A DNA stretch of 64,000 nucleotides from Streptomyces cathayae (GTDB taxonomy: Bacteria > Actinomycetota > Actinomycetes > Streptomycetales > Streptomycetaceae): assembly GCF_029760955.1 (NCBI RefSeq), contig NZ_CP121682.1, positions 4,278,001-4,342,000 of the forward strand, in the 5' to 3' direction. This document shows, in pieces, positions 1-9,594 of the stretch. The notes below the pieces were generated by a model. The model was given only the letters and a program-made list of their open reading frames with translations. It ran no database searches and was not told the DNA's origin. Within the stretch, counting starts at the first letter, position 1. Each line of letters begins with the position of its first letter. The translations under genes were made by a program, and so were the position numbers.

Positions 1-1
1 C

Positions 2-643
2 GATCCGCTGGCCGGGGAGCGGGGCTTCCACCGCCGGCTGAAAGACCAACTGGTCACCCTGGTGGCCGAACTGCCCGGGAGCTCCCAACTGCTGGCACGA
101 CAGCTGGGACTGCCGGACGCCGACCGCCTTCGGCAGATCCTCTCCCGGCACGAGGTGAGCCACCGGAAGCCGTCCCTGCTGCACGGAGATCTCAACCCGT
201 GGAACCTGGTCCGCAGGGGAGACGCCTTCGCACTGACCCTCATCGACTGGGAGATGGCCCTGGTCGGCGACCCGCTCCACGACCTGGTGCGGCACATGCA
301 TCTGACGCCCACCCGCCCGGAGATCCGCGAGCGGATGTTCCGCCGCTGGGAACGCGGGCTGCCGTCCGAGTACACCCGTGACTGGCGGAAGGACTGGCAG
401 GTGTACCGCCTGCTGGAGATCGTGCGCTCCGCCTACGTCGACCTCGATCGCATCGTGACCGGCGCGAGCCTGGACGCCTCCAACGTCCGGCGCGCGGTGG
501 GCTCCTACGCGGTCACCCTGGCCGTCGCGACCGGCTCCCTGGGCCTGCCCGTCCGCACCACCGCCACCCCGTATCTGGCGCGCGCCCTGGTGCAGTCGGG
601 TGCGGTGCGGGGTGGTGCGTCCCGGTCCGGGAGCCGAGGCTGA
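2..643 (+). CDS. Phosphotransferase (APH/choline kinase fold), C-terminal part
   Basis: The reading frame is open from the first bases of the window, so the start lies upstream and only about 213 codons are visible. The fragment holds the catalytic signature of aminoglycoside/homoserine-type phosphotransferases: HGDLNPWNL (catalytic loop Asp and Asn), then about 20 residues later IDWE in the place of the metal-binding DFG-like Asp. That half of the fold transfers the gamma-phosphate of ATP to a small-molecule hydroxyl; the substrate cannot be told. The C-terminal part is helical and ends in a basic Gly/Ser/Arg tail. The stop is 72 bases before the next start, so the two genes could be co-transcribed. 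An antibiotic-resistance role is possible but not shown. Confidence 0.8.
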   Translation, partial: DPLAGERGFHRRLKDQLVTLVAELPGSSQLLARQLGLPDADRLRQILSRHEVSHRKPSLLHGDLNPWNLVRRGDAFALTLIDWEMALVGDPLHDLVRHMHLTPTRPEIRERMFRRWERGLPSEYTRDWRKDWQVYRLLEIVRSAYVDLDRIVTGASLDASNVRRAVGSYAVTLAVATGSLGLPVRTTATPYLARALVQSGAVRGGASRSGSRG

Positions 644-715
644 TTGTCAGTGGTGGGTGAGACGGTAGGAGCATCGAGTCGGAGATCCGGAAAGCCGGAA
701 AGAGGGGGATCTGCC

Positions 716-1756
716 ATGTCTGGAACCCAGAACTACATCAACCACGTTGCCCTTGTCCTGGATGCCAGTTCGTCCATGTCGCACCTGAGCGGCAAGGTCG
801 TCGAAGTCGCCGACCAGCAGATCGCGTACCTCGCCCGCCGGTCCAGGGAACTGGACCAGGAGACCCGCGTCACGGTGTACGTCTTCGCCGACAAGGTGGA
901 GTGCGTCATCTACGACAAGGACGTGCTGCGGATGCCGTCGCTGAAGCAGATGTACCGGGTCGGGGGGATGACGGCTCTGCTGGCGGCCGCACTGAAGTCC
1001 CAGCGGGAGCTGGCGCAGACGGCCCAACTGTACGGCGACCACAGCTTCCTGACGTTCGTCCTCACCGACGGACAGGAGAACGCGAGCCACCGCTGCCCGG
1101 ACGCCCCTGCCAGGAGTCAGCGTGAACTGATAGGTGCCGTGGCCGAGATGTTCCAGACCCAGAAGGACAACTGGACGCTGGCTGTCCTGGTGCCGGACCA
1201 GATGGGCAAGCGCGAGGCCATGCAGTGCGGCTTCCCGAAGGACAACATCGCCATCTGGGACGCCACGAGCACGCAGGGGCTGGAGGAGGCCGGGCAGGTC
1301 ATCCAGCAGGCCACCGAGAAGTTCATGGTGGGCCGCACCCAGGGCATCCGGGGCTCGCGGGCGGTGTTCTCCACGGGTGCGGACGCGGTCAACAAGGACA
1401 CCATCAAGGCGGCCGGCCTCTCCCCGGTGGATCCGTCGAAGTACCAGCTGATCCCGGTGGCCCGTGACGCGGGGATCAAGGAGTGGGTCCTCGAATGCGG
1501 GCACGCCTACCGTACCGGTGGTGCGTTCTACCAGCTGAGCAAGTCGGAGAAGGTCCAGGCGCAGAAGCAGATCGCGGTGCTGGAGAAGAAGACGGACCGG
1601 GTGTACACGGGACCCGAGGCCCGCGCCCTGCTCGGCCTGCCGGACGTGGAGGTCCGCGTCAAGCCGGACCACAACGACGACTTCACGATCTTCGTGCAGA
1701 GCACCAGCGTGAACCGGAAGCTCGTGGCGCACACCCGGCTGCTGCTCATGCTCTGA
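716..1756 (+). CDS. VWA-domain protein
   Basis: This 346-residue cytosolic protein opens with a von Willebrand factor A domain. The metal-ion-dependent adhesion motif DASSS sits at residues 16-20, a Thr (GGMTAL) near 84 and an Asp (LTDGQE) near 115, so the MIDAS looks complete. There is no signal peptide or membrane segment. Residues from about 200 form a second, unrecognised basic region. The frame stays open upstream to 644, but the ATG at 716 is preceded by an AGAGGGGG ribosome site and begins where homology-like sequence begins. Related Streptomyces VWA proteins are often near tellurium-resistance genes, but none are seen here. A stem-loop follows the stop at 1807-1833. The partner it binds is unknown. 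Confidence 0.82.
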   Translation: MSGTQNYINHVALVLDASSSMSHLSGKVVEVADQQIAYLARRSRELDQETRVTVYVFADKVECVIYDKDVLRMPSLKQMYRVGGMTALLAAALKSQRELAQTAQLYGDHSFLTFVLTDGQENASHRCPDAPARSQRELIGAVAEMFQTQKDNWTLAVLVPDQMGKREAMQCGFPKDNIAIWDATSTQGLEEAGQVIQQATEKFMVGRTQGIRGSRAVFSTGADAVNKDTIKAAGLSPVDPSKYQLIPVARDAGIKEWVLECGHAYRTGGAFYQLSKSEKVQAQKQIAVLEKKTDRVYTGPEARALLGLPDVEVRVKPDHNDDFTIFVQSTSVNRKLVAHTRLLLML

Positions 1757-1806
1757 GGAAGGCGAAGGAAGGCGAAAGAGGGGTCGCCGGCGCAGGAAAG
1801 CAAAAA

Positions 1807-1833
1807 GGCAAGGAGGTTCGCCCACTCCTTGCC
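1807..1833 (+). terminator. Stem-loop after the VWA gene
   Basis: Nine-base inverted repeat GGCAAGGAG / CTCCTTGCC with a 9-base loop, 50 bases past the stop codon. It lacks a clear T-run, as is usual in Streptomyces terminators. It separates the VWA gene from the rox promoter region. Confidence 0.55.
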
Positions 1834-1848
1834 ACTCTCAACGTATAG

Positions 1849-3528
<1,680 letters not shown>

Positions 3529-3634
3529 ACCACCGGACCTTCCCGACGCGTCGCGTGAGCCGGTACGCGTCGGCTTCACGGATGAGTTCCCGGGAGCGGA
3601 ACCGGTGCAACTCGAGGTGCATGCCGCTCACCGC

Positions 3635-4714
3635 TCACCGTTGGAGCGCCACGACATCGGCGACCAGGCAACTGACGTTGTCGGGACCGCCGGAGCCGTT
3701 GGCCAGGGCGATGAGTCCACGGACCGCCTGCTCGGGTTCCCCGGTCCCGGAGAGCACCCGGTGGATCTCCTCGGCCGGTACGACGGCCGGCAGACCGTCG
3801 GAGCAGAGCAGGTACCGGTCCCCCCGCCGGGCGTCGTGCAGGCGCATGTCGGGGGTGGCGTCGGCTCCTCGGCCCAGGGCTCGTACCAGCAGCGACCGCT
3901 GGGGGTGGGAGGCGGCCTCTTCCGGGCTGAGGCGTCCTTCGTCGACCATCGACTGCACCACGGTGTGGTCGTGGGTGATCCGGGACAGCTCTCCGTCGCG
4001 CAGGAGGTACGCCCGGGAGTCGCCGATGTGGACGAGGGCCAGCTGGGAGCCGGTCCAGAGCATCGCGGTGAGTGTGGTGCCGTCCTCTTCGGATGAGGGG
4101 CCGTTCCCGGCGGCGCCGTGCACCGCGTGCTCGGCCCGGTCGATCGCGTCCTCGAGGACGTTGAGGAGAGGGCCCGCCGGGATGCCGTCGGTTTCGAGGG
4201 GCTTGAGCGCGTCGACGGCGGCCGCGCTCGCCACGGCTCCTCGGCCGCCGTAGCCGTCGGCGACGGCGAGCAGGCGGGAACCGGCGTAAACGGTGTCCTG
4301 GTTGCTCTCGCGGACCAGGCCCGTGTCGGACAGTGCGGCGTAACGGATTCCCAGGGGCTCGGTGACCGGGGGCATGGCGGGGTCCTTCCTGGAGAGATGG
4401 TCGATGAGGAAGACGGCCAGGTCCCGCCGTGCGGCGGTGTCGGCTTCGAACTGGGCCCGGAATGCGCGGATCTCCTGGGCCGCCGGGCCCGCCTCCAGCG
4501 TGCAGACGTGCTGGATGCGGGCGAGGGGCATTCCCAGGCGCCGGAGCCAGGCGACCAGCCGGGCCCGGTCCAGTTGTTCCGGTGCGTAGGAGCGGTAGCC
4601 GGTCACCGGGTCGACGCGGGCGGGGGTCAGCAGGCCGAGTTCGTCGTACAGGCGCAGTGCCTTCGGCGACAGCCGGGACACCTTCGCGAACGCCCCGATG
4701 GTCAGCAGCCCCAT
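3635..4714 (-). CDS. MerR-type regulator fused to a PP2C phosphatase
   Basis: A 359-residue fusion. Residues 1-70 are a MerR winged helix (LLTIGAFAKVSRLSPKALRLYDELGLL), followed by a helical dimerisation segment to about 110. Residues 118-356 form a PP2C Ser/Thr phosphatase with its metal ligands in place: ESNQD, AVADGYGGRG, IGDSRAYLL, LCSDGL and GGPDNV. MerR proteins usually end in an effector-binding domain; here the phosphatase takes that place, so DNA binding could be tied to dephosphorylation of a partner or to a metal/protein signal. The gene converges on rox, 106 bases apart, and diverges from the lipoprotein gene at 5027 across a 312-base gap. Similar fusions occur in other streptomycetes, but no target is known to me. 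Confidence 0.85.
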   Translation of the reverse strand: MGLLTIGAFAKVSRLSPKALRLYDELGLLTPARVDPVTGYRSYAPEQLDRARLVAWLRRLGMPLARIQHVCTLEAGPAAQEIRAFRAQFEADTAARRDLAVFLIDHLSRKDPAMPPVTEPLGIRYAALSDTGLVRESNQDTVYAGSRLLAVADGYGGRGAVASAAAVDALKPLETDGIPAGPLLNVLEDAIDRAEHAVHGAAGNGPSSEEDGTTLTAMLWTGSQLALVHIGDSRAYLLRDGELSRITHDHTVVQSMVDEGRLSPEEAASHPQRSLLVRALGRGADATPDMRLHDARRGDRYLLCSDGLPAVVPAEEIHRVLSGTGEPEQAVRGLIALANGSGGPDNVSCLVADVVALQR

Positions 4715-5026
4715 GCTCGTTCCTCCTCGTGCCGGGCACCTCGCCCGGCCCCACCGATGCTGTGCCCTCCCCCAAGGTGAAGGTCAACCAAGGCTGCTCG
4801 CGCCGCCCTCGGCGGCGTTCCGTGAGGGCGGGACCCTGTCACATTCGCGCTACGGCAGCGTCACCGAACGGTGCGGGGTTTCCGGGAAGTGGGAGCCCCG
4901 GTACGAGAGATCGCCCGCTTGTGCCCCGATAAGCCCCTTGTCCTGAAAGGTTCGAGCGGCCGTGCGTCTCGGCGCCGCCCGGATTCGCCCCCGGGGTGTG
5001 TCGGTGGCGACGCTTACGCTCGTTTT
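4715..5026. other. Divergent intergenic region
   Basis: This 312-base stretch separates the MerR-PP2C gene (leftward) from the lipoprotein gene (rightward). It must hold both promoters. No convincing ORF, MerR-type long-spacer palindrome or other clear motif was seen by eye. Confidence 0.5.
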
Positions 5027-5740
5027 ATGCGATACCCCAAGATTCTGATCGGCCTGGCCGCGGCCGGCCTGCTCGCCGCGGGCTGCGGCTCGGACGGCGA
5101 CTCCTCCGGCGCCGGCGACCGCCCCGCCGACGCCGGCGACCGTCCCGCCGGTTCGGGCGATGGCCGGAAGGCGCTGCCGGTCGCCGTCGACGGTCCGCAG
5201 GAGGACGTGGTCGACAGCAGCGGCGACGCCAAGCTCAAGGTCACCCCGGCTCCCGAGAACGGCGCGCCCTTCACCCAGAAGGTGGAGCACAAGCTGCGCG
5301 AGACCGTCCTCCGCGGCGTCATGGTGCCGGGCGAGACCAGCGCCGAGTGTGCCGACGGCGTGACCCAGAAGGCCGGCGCGGTCAGCCAGTGTGTCGTGAC
5401 GTACGAGGGGGCCGAGATCCCCTACGAGGTCAAGATCAGCGACAAGTACACCGAAGGCAGCATGTTCACCTTCTACGACACCACGCCCAAGAAGGGCCTG
5501 CTGGTGGCGAAGTCGGTCTACAACACGCTGCACGAGAGGTACAGCGCCGAAGCCGGGTACACGGGCAGCAGCAAGCTCGCCTGCGAGGAGATTCCCGTCG
5601 CCAAGACGGTCGACCTGAACTCCGACACCGGTTACACGTGCCAGTACTGGACCGAGACCGCCAACGACGGCGAGGGCGGCTACACGACCCTGCGGGTCAT
5701 GATGGGCGTCCGGGGCCCCGGCTTCGAACAGGCCGGGTGA
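5027..5740 (+). CDS. Secreted lipoprotein, DUF4333-like
   Basis: A 237-residue protein with a lipoprotein signal peptide: a basic start (MRYPK), a hydrophobic core and the lipobox LLAAGC with the lipidated Cys at residue 20. An Asp/Gly/Ala-rich linker runs to about residue 50. The mature part has Cys pairs around ECADGV...KAGAVSQCVVTYEG, which resembles DUF4333 domains (Cys, then about 14 residues, then Cys before a beta-strand), plus two later Cys residues. The start was taken at the ATG at 5027 because the signal peptide begins there although the frame is open to 4871. It should sit on the outer face of the cell membrane. No enzyme motif is visible. The next gene, convergent, is also a lipoprotein. 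Confidence 0.75.
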   Translation: MRYPKILIGLAAAGLLAAGCGSDGDSSGAGDRPADAGDRPAGSGDGRKALPVAVDGPQEDVVDSSGDAKLKVTPAPENGAPFTQKVEHKLRETVLRGVMVPGETSAECADGVTQKAGAVSQCVVTYEGAEIPYEVKISDKYTEGSMFTFYDTTPKKGLLVAKSVYNTLHERYSAEAGYTGSSKLACEEIPVAKTVDLNSDTGYTCQYWTETANDGEGGYTTLRVMMGVRGPGFEQAG

Positions 5741-5843
5741 CGCACCGGCGGGCGCAGCGCACCGCGGCCACGCACCCACGGGGTGGCGGCTCTTCGGCCC
5801 ACACGGGCGGAGAACCCCCACCCCGTCCGCACTGCGCGTGCCG

Positions 5844-6290
5844 TCAGTGGATGGTGTACTCGCACAGGTGCTTGCCGTCGACACCGCCCGGGTCCTCGAC
5901 GACCTTTTTCCCGTCGACGGTGATCGAGCAGGGAGCCGCACCGAGCCGGCCGTCGGACAGCTTCACCGGCCCCGGCGCGACGGACACGATGGTCCCGACC
6001 TTGAGTTGGGTGCTGGTCAGGGTGAGGCTTTCCGACTTCTTCCACGGCAGCGTGACCTGCTCGAAGTGGTTCGTGTCGAGGTTGTAGTAGATGCTGGACC
6101 TGCCCTCGCCGCCGACTTCGAGGGTGACCTCGTACGTCTTGTCCTGGCCCTCGGAGGCCGGCTCGGACGACGACGTGCTCGTTCCCTTGTCGGCGCGCTC
6201 CTTCTCGGCGTCGCCGCCTCCGCCGCTGCCGCACGCGGTCATCAGCCCGACTGCCGCGATGAGCGCCGTCATGGTCATGGCTCTGCGCAT
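5844..6290 (-). CDS. MmpS-like lipoprotein
   Basis: A 148-residue lipoprotein with signal MRRAMTMTALIAAVGLMTAC and the lipidated Cys at residue 20. After a charged Ser/Glu linker, the mature domain reads YEVTLEV..., SIYYNLD, QVTLPWKKS, then CSITVDGK and a final Cys (HLCEYTIH). That pattern of Y-V, I-x-Y, V-x-LPW, C-x-I-x-VDG and C is the one seen in mycobacterial MmpS accessory proteins, which partner MmpL exporters. No mmpL gene is nearby, so a transport role is only inferred. The ATG at 6290 starts the signal peptide; the longer frame to 6479 has no signal and was not chosen. It converges on the lipoprotein at 5027. Confidence 0.7.
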   Translation of the reverse strand: MRRAMTMTALIAAVGLMTACGSGGGGDAEKERADKGTSTSSSEPASEGQDKTYEVTLEVGGEGRSSIYYNLDTNHFEQVTLPWKKSESLTLTSTQLKVGTIVSVAPGPVKLSDGRLGAAPCSITVDGKKVVEDPGGVDGKHLCEYTIH

Positions 6291-6654
6291 GTGTGTGTTC
6301 CCCCGTGGTGTGGATGTGACCCGGTGCGAGGAACGGGTCGTGCGAAGCATCGTAGGTGTGCGGTCCCTGGCGTCGGAGGGCGGGCTGACAGCCGGCCCGA
6401 AGAGCGCTCGGTCGCGGGTGTGGCTGAGCGCCACGGTCGGCCAGTTTGGGCACGGCAGTTGGCCAGCATGAAATAGCACCCGCGCTGGTGTGACCGGGGT
6501 CGCATGGGGTGTTCTGGGGATTTGTGCCGGACTGCGGCCAGCCCGGGACCGAGAGGTGAAGTTGTTGCCGTCACCTCAAGGAGTTCGGCCAGTGACGTTT
6601 TTTCAGCGAAATGATCTACGCGAAGCGGCATGAACCACTCCATGCGGCAACCGC
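6291..6654. other. Intergenic region upstream of the IS remnant
   Basis: About 360 bases between the MmpS-like gene and the decayed transposase. It contains the MmpS-like promoter region and probably the worn left end of the insertion sequence near 6560-6640, where a short T-run and A-rich patch (GACGTTTTTTCAGCGAAATGA) break the GC-rich background. No terminal inverted repeat could be paired by eye. Confidence 0.4.
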
Positions 6655-7290
6655 GCGCTCGGCCCGTTCCGCCACGCCGTGCTGGTGCTGCGCTGGTTCC
6701 GCGAACGCGGATGCGTCCACTGCCTGGCCCGCGACGCCGGCGTCTCCCGGGCCACCGGCTACCGCTACCTGCACGAAGGCATCGACGTCCTCGCCGCCCC
6801 GGCCCCGGACCTGCACCAGGTCCTGGACCAGTGCCGACGCGCGGGGATGACCCACGTGATCCTCGACGGCACTCTCGTCGAAACGGACCGCCTCGCCGGC
6901 GTCCGCGACAACGGCAACGACTGGTGTTTCAGCCAAAAACACAAGGCGTTCGGCGGCAACGTCCAGTTCCTGGCCGCCCCGGACGGCACCCCGCTGTGGA
7001 TCTCCGACGTCGAACCCGGCTCCACCCCCGACATCACCGCCGCCCGCATCCACGCGTTCCCCGCCCTGGGCAAGGCGGCGGCCGACGGCCTGCCCACCCT
7101 GGCCGACAAGGGCTACATCGGCGCCGGCATCGGCAGCCTCGTCCCGGTCCGCCGCCCGAAGGGCCAGTCAGAACAGGCTCTGCACACCGACATGCGCACC
7201 ACCAACAGCCTGATCAGAGGCGTCCGGGCCCTCGGCGAACGCGCCGCCGCCCGAGAGGGAATCGAAATGTTCACGGGTTTCGACAGCAGC
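6655..7290 (+). pseudogene. Degenerate IS5/DDE_4-type transposase
   Basis: The frame from about 6655 reads ALGPFRHAVLVLRWFRERG, then a helix-turn-helix (RDAGVSRATGYRYLHEGI) and the catalytic core VILDGTLVETDR, SQKHKAFGGNVQF, DVEPGSTPDI and LADKGYIGAG, which is the usual order in Streptomyces IS5-family transposases (DDE_Tnp_4). It is broken at both ends. Upstream the frame hits a stop at about 6628 and the usual first 40 residues are lost. Downstream the last region (usually ALGERANALLK...WKVL and a terminal helix) diverges after ALGERAAA. The catalytic Asp pair is present but the C-terminal Glu region is gone. A remnant of an old insertion, not expected to be active. Confidence 0.8.
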
Positions 7291-7368
7291 ACTGGCGCGG
7301 AGAGGTTGCTGCTGGGGTGCGATGGCCGACGCCGTCGGGGTCCAGTGCTCCGCATCGGTGCGCCGGCT

Positions 7369-7689
7369 TCAGGCAGGTGGAAGTGGCTTTGTGACGGTGA
7401 CCGTGCCGGTCCACCAGTCCGGTTGATCGGGTCCGTGCCAGAGGACGTCGAGCCGGCGGTGGGCGAGTTCCGCCACCTTCCGAACCAGGGCCGCCTGCGC
7501 GATGTCCGGCTCGGACCAGGGCGGAGGACCGGCGAGCGCGCCGTCGGCGATGCCGGCCGGCCCGGTGAAGTGGACGGCGCACCTCCATCCGTCCGGGATC
7601 CGGTACGGGACGAGGCTGGTCGGCGTCCCGAGGGTGCGCCAGTACGACCGCCGTTCGCTCGCCCTGTCGGCACGGTACTGCGGACTCAC
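7369..7689 (-). CDS. Small hypothetical protein
   Basis: A 106-residue soluble protein with an acidic Pro/Trp-rich character: VPYRIPDGWRCAVHFTG, a central helix (AALVRKVAELAHRRLDVLW) and a Trp-rich end (DQPDWWTGTVTV). I do not recognise the family. The composition looks like a real folded protein, unlike the antisense frames here. It lies between the transposase remnant and the acetyltransferase gene, with which it is divergent (101 bases apart). The start at 7689 is the first ATG; no strong ribosome site was seen, so a later start is possible. Confidence 0.5.
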   Translation of the reverse strand: MSPQYRADRASERRSYWRTLGTPTSLVPYRIPDGWRCAVHFTGPAGIADGALAGPPPWSEPDIAQAALVRKVAELAHRRLDVLWHGPDQPDWWTGTVTVTKPLPPA

Positions 7690-7790
7690 CGCCCATGCGG
7701 CGCGTCCGGCGTCACCGGGGACGTACGCGCCCCCCGACCGTCCGGATAAACGGATGGTCGGGGCGAGCGTGACGCGGCAGGATGCTCCGC

Positions 7791-8351
7791 ATGACCTTGC
7801 CCACCCCCGAGCTGCACACCGCCCGCCTGCGACTGCGGCCGTTCACCGACGCCGACGCGGCGCCGCTCTACGCGCTGCACAGCAGCGCCCACGTGCTGCG
7901 TTACTGGGACTCCCCGCCGTGGACCGAACCGGCCCGCGCCCAGCGCTTCATCGCGACCTGCCGGACGATCGAGGAGGAAGGCACGGGAGCGCGGGTGGCC
8001 GTCGACCGCGTCTTGGACGGCGCGTTCATCGGCTGGTGCGGCCTGACCAGCTGGAACCCGGACTTCCGCAGCGCGTCCCTGGGCTACGTCTTCGACGCCG
8101 CCGCGTGGGGCCACGGCTACGCCACGGAGACCGCGCACGCCGTCCTGCGGTGGGCGTTCGACACCCTGGACCTGAACCGCGTCCAGGCCGAGACCGACAC
8201 CCGCAACGTGGCGTCCGCCCGGGTCCTGGAGAAGCTCGGCTTCGTCCGCGAAGGCACCCTCCGCGAGGACTGCGTCGTCAACGGCGACGTCTCCGACTCC
8301 TGGGTGTTCGGCCTCCTCCGCCGCGAGTGGCACCCGACGGCCGGCCGCTAG
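7791..8351 (+). CDS. GNAT N-acetyltransferase, RimJ/RimL type
   Basis: A 186-residue Acetyltransf_3 protein. It opens with LHTARLRLRPFTDADAAPLYAL and has the acetyl-CoA-binding region GYVFDAAAWGHGYATETAHAVLRWAFDTL, with the pyrophosphate-binding loop at GHGYATE. It ends with the NVASARVLEKLGFVREGTLR signature of enzymes that acetylate protein N-termini or small-molecule amines. Length and layout are normal for the family. The ATG at 7791 follows GGCAGGA by eight bases and is preferred over the one at 7782. The substrate cannot be predicted. The gene stands between an insertion-sequence scar and a transporter fragment. Confidence 0.85.
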   Translation: MTLPTPELHTARLRLRPFTDADAAPLYALHSSAHVLRYWDSPPWTEPARAQRFIATCRTIEEEGTGARVAVDRVLDGAFIGWCGLTSWNPDFRSASLGYVFDAAAWGHGYATETAHAVLRWAFDTLDLNRVQAETDTRNVASARVLEKLGFVREGTLREDCVVNGDVSDSWVFGLLRREWHPTAGR

Positions 8352-8601
8352 GACCCGAGACCTGCCCGCCTTTCGGTCCGCACCCCCCACCGAGGTCACC
8401 GTGGGCCGCTCCGGCGCGCTCAACGTCTTCGCTTGCCCCACCGATCCCGACCATCCGCACCGCTGGAGCCTCCAGTAGCTCGTAAGGTCCGCCTGGAGCG
8501 GCAACATTCTCATCGGCGTGCGCGGGTGCTGTCGCTTCTCGTGAACATCGAACACGCCGCGGCCCGGGTGCCTCCCGAAGCACTGAACAACTGCTGCCGC
8601 A

Positions 8602-8815
8602 ACCGGTGAACAAAGCCAGCTCATCGCCGTGTCGGTCGCGGCCGGCATGGTGCGGGGCGATCTCACCCTCCTGCAGGCCACCGCCATCACCGACCGCTGG
8701 GGCACCGCCCACTACGGACGCCTCTCCGGTCTACTCGCAGCACCAGCGACCGCTGCGGCAGCCCTGGCTCCCTTCACCGGAGCCGCCCTCACCGCACCCC
8801 TCGGCGGCTTGGGAA
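8602..8815 (+). pseudogene. MFS transporter fragment
   Basis: In one frame the stretch LIAVSVAAGMVRGDLTLLQATAITDRWG...GRLSGLLAAPATAAAALAPFTGAALTAPLGG matches the shape of the tenth to eleventh helices of a 12-helix major facilitator. It includes the TDRWG-x3-YGRLSG loop typical of actinobacterial drug-efflux-like MFS proteins. There is no upstream half (the frame has no start or earlier helices before about 8600) and it runs out into unrelated sequence after PLGG. About 70 residues of an original 400 remain. It lies just before the palindrome and regulator at 8855-8908. Confidence 0.65.
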
Positions 8816-8854
8816 CCGGCCATCCGCCGTGCTCGGTCACAGCGGGCGTGGCGC

Positions 8855-8882
8855 ACTATTGCAAGCGAGTGCTTGCAATAGT
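8855..8882 (+). promoter_or_regulatory. Perfect palindrome, probable operator of the XRE gene
   Basis: Twelve-base perfect arms ACTATTGCAAGC / GCTTGCAATAGT around a GAGT spacer, 26 bases before the XRE start codon. It contains TTGCAA on both strands and overlaps where the promoter should be. This suggests autoregulation by the HTH protein downstream. It could also fold as a short hairpin in the leader. Confidence 0.6.
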
Positions 8883-8907
8883 TAGCGGGGTGGGGCAGGG
8901 TGGGGGT

Positions 8908-9519
8908 ATGGCGTCACTCAATGTCGGCAATCTTGGTGAGTACCTCCGTGAGCAGCGGCGCAACGCGCAGTTGTCGCTGCGGCAGCTCGCCGACGCCGCC
9001 GGGGTGTCCAATCCGTATCTGAGCCAGATCGAGCGCGGGCTGCGCAAGCCGAGCGCGGAGGTGTTGCAGCAGGTCGCCAAGGCGCTGCGGATCTCCGCCG
9101 AGACGCTGTACGTGCGCGCCGGCATCCTCGACGCCGAGCGGGACCGGGAGGAAGTGGAGACGCGGGCCGTCATCCTCGCCGATCCCACGCTGAGCGAGCG
9201 TCAGAAGCAGGTACTGCTCCAGATCTACGAGTCCTTCCGCAAGGAGAACGGGTTTGGGGGCGCCGAGGACGGTGAGGCGACCGGGACCGTCGGTGCCGCT
9301 GACGCCGGCGGGGTGGCTCAAGGGGCGGAGAGCCCGGAGGTTTCCGGAGGTGCCGACGGGAGCGGCGGCTCCGGCGGTGGTTCCGCGATACGTCGGGGCG
9401 GCCGTAAGGCCGGTGGCGGTACGGGCGCCGGGCGCCGGGGTTCCTCCGGCGACACCACCAGCACCACCAGTAACAGCAGCACCAGCAGTGGCATCGATCC
9501 GCAGCGGACGGACGGCTGA
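8908..9519 (+). CDS. XRE-family transcriptional regulator
   Basis: A 203-residue protein. Residues 5-65 form a Cro/CI helix-turn-helix (LGEYLREQRRNAQLSLRQLA, then GVSNPYLSQIERG), followed by a helical segment to about 110 (TLSERQKQVLLQIYESFRKE). The rest is a low-complexity Gly/Ser/Thr tail. The ATG at 8908 follows GGGTGGGGGT; the open frame upstream to 8629 is the MFS fragment and is not part of the gene. It precedes the HbhA-like gene by 75 bases and the DUF2516 gene, an order I recall as common in streptomycetes, so they may be co-expressed. The palindrome at 8855-8882 is the likely operator. Confidence 0.85.
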   Translation: MASLNVGNLGEYLREQRRNAQLSLRQLADAAGVSNPYLSQIERGLRKPSAEVLQQVAKALRISAETLYVRAGILDAERDREEVETRAVILADPTLSERQKQVLLQIYESFRKENGFGGAEDGEATGTVGAADAGGVAQGAESPEVSGGADGSGGSGGGSAIRRGGRKAGGGTGAGRRGSSGDTTSTTSNSSTSSGIDPQRTDG

Positions 9520-9594
9520 GCCGGACCAGGGCACCGGCCGCCGCCGCGGATCACACAGACCCTCAGCCGAAACGAATCCGGGAGGACCATCACC

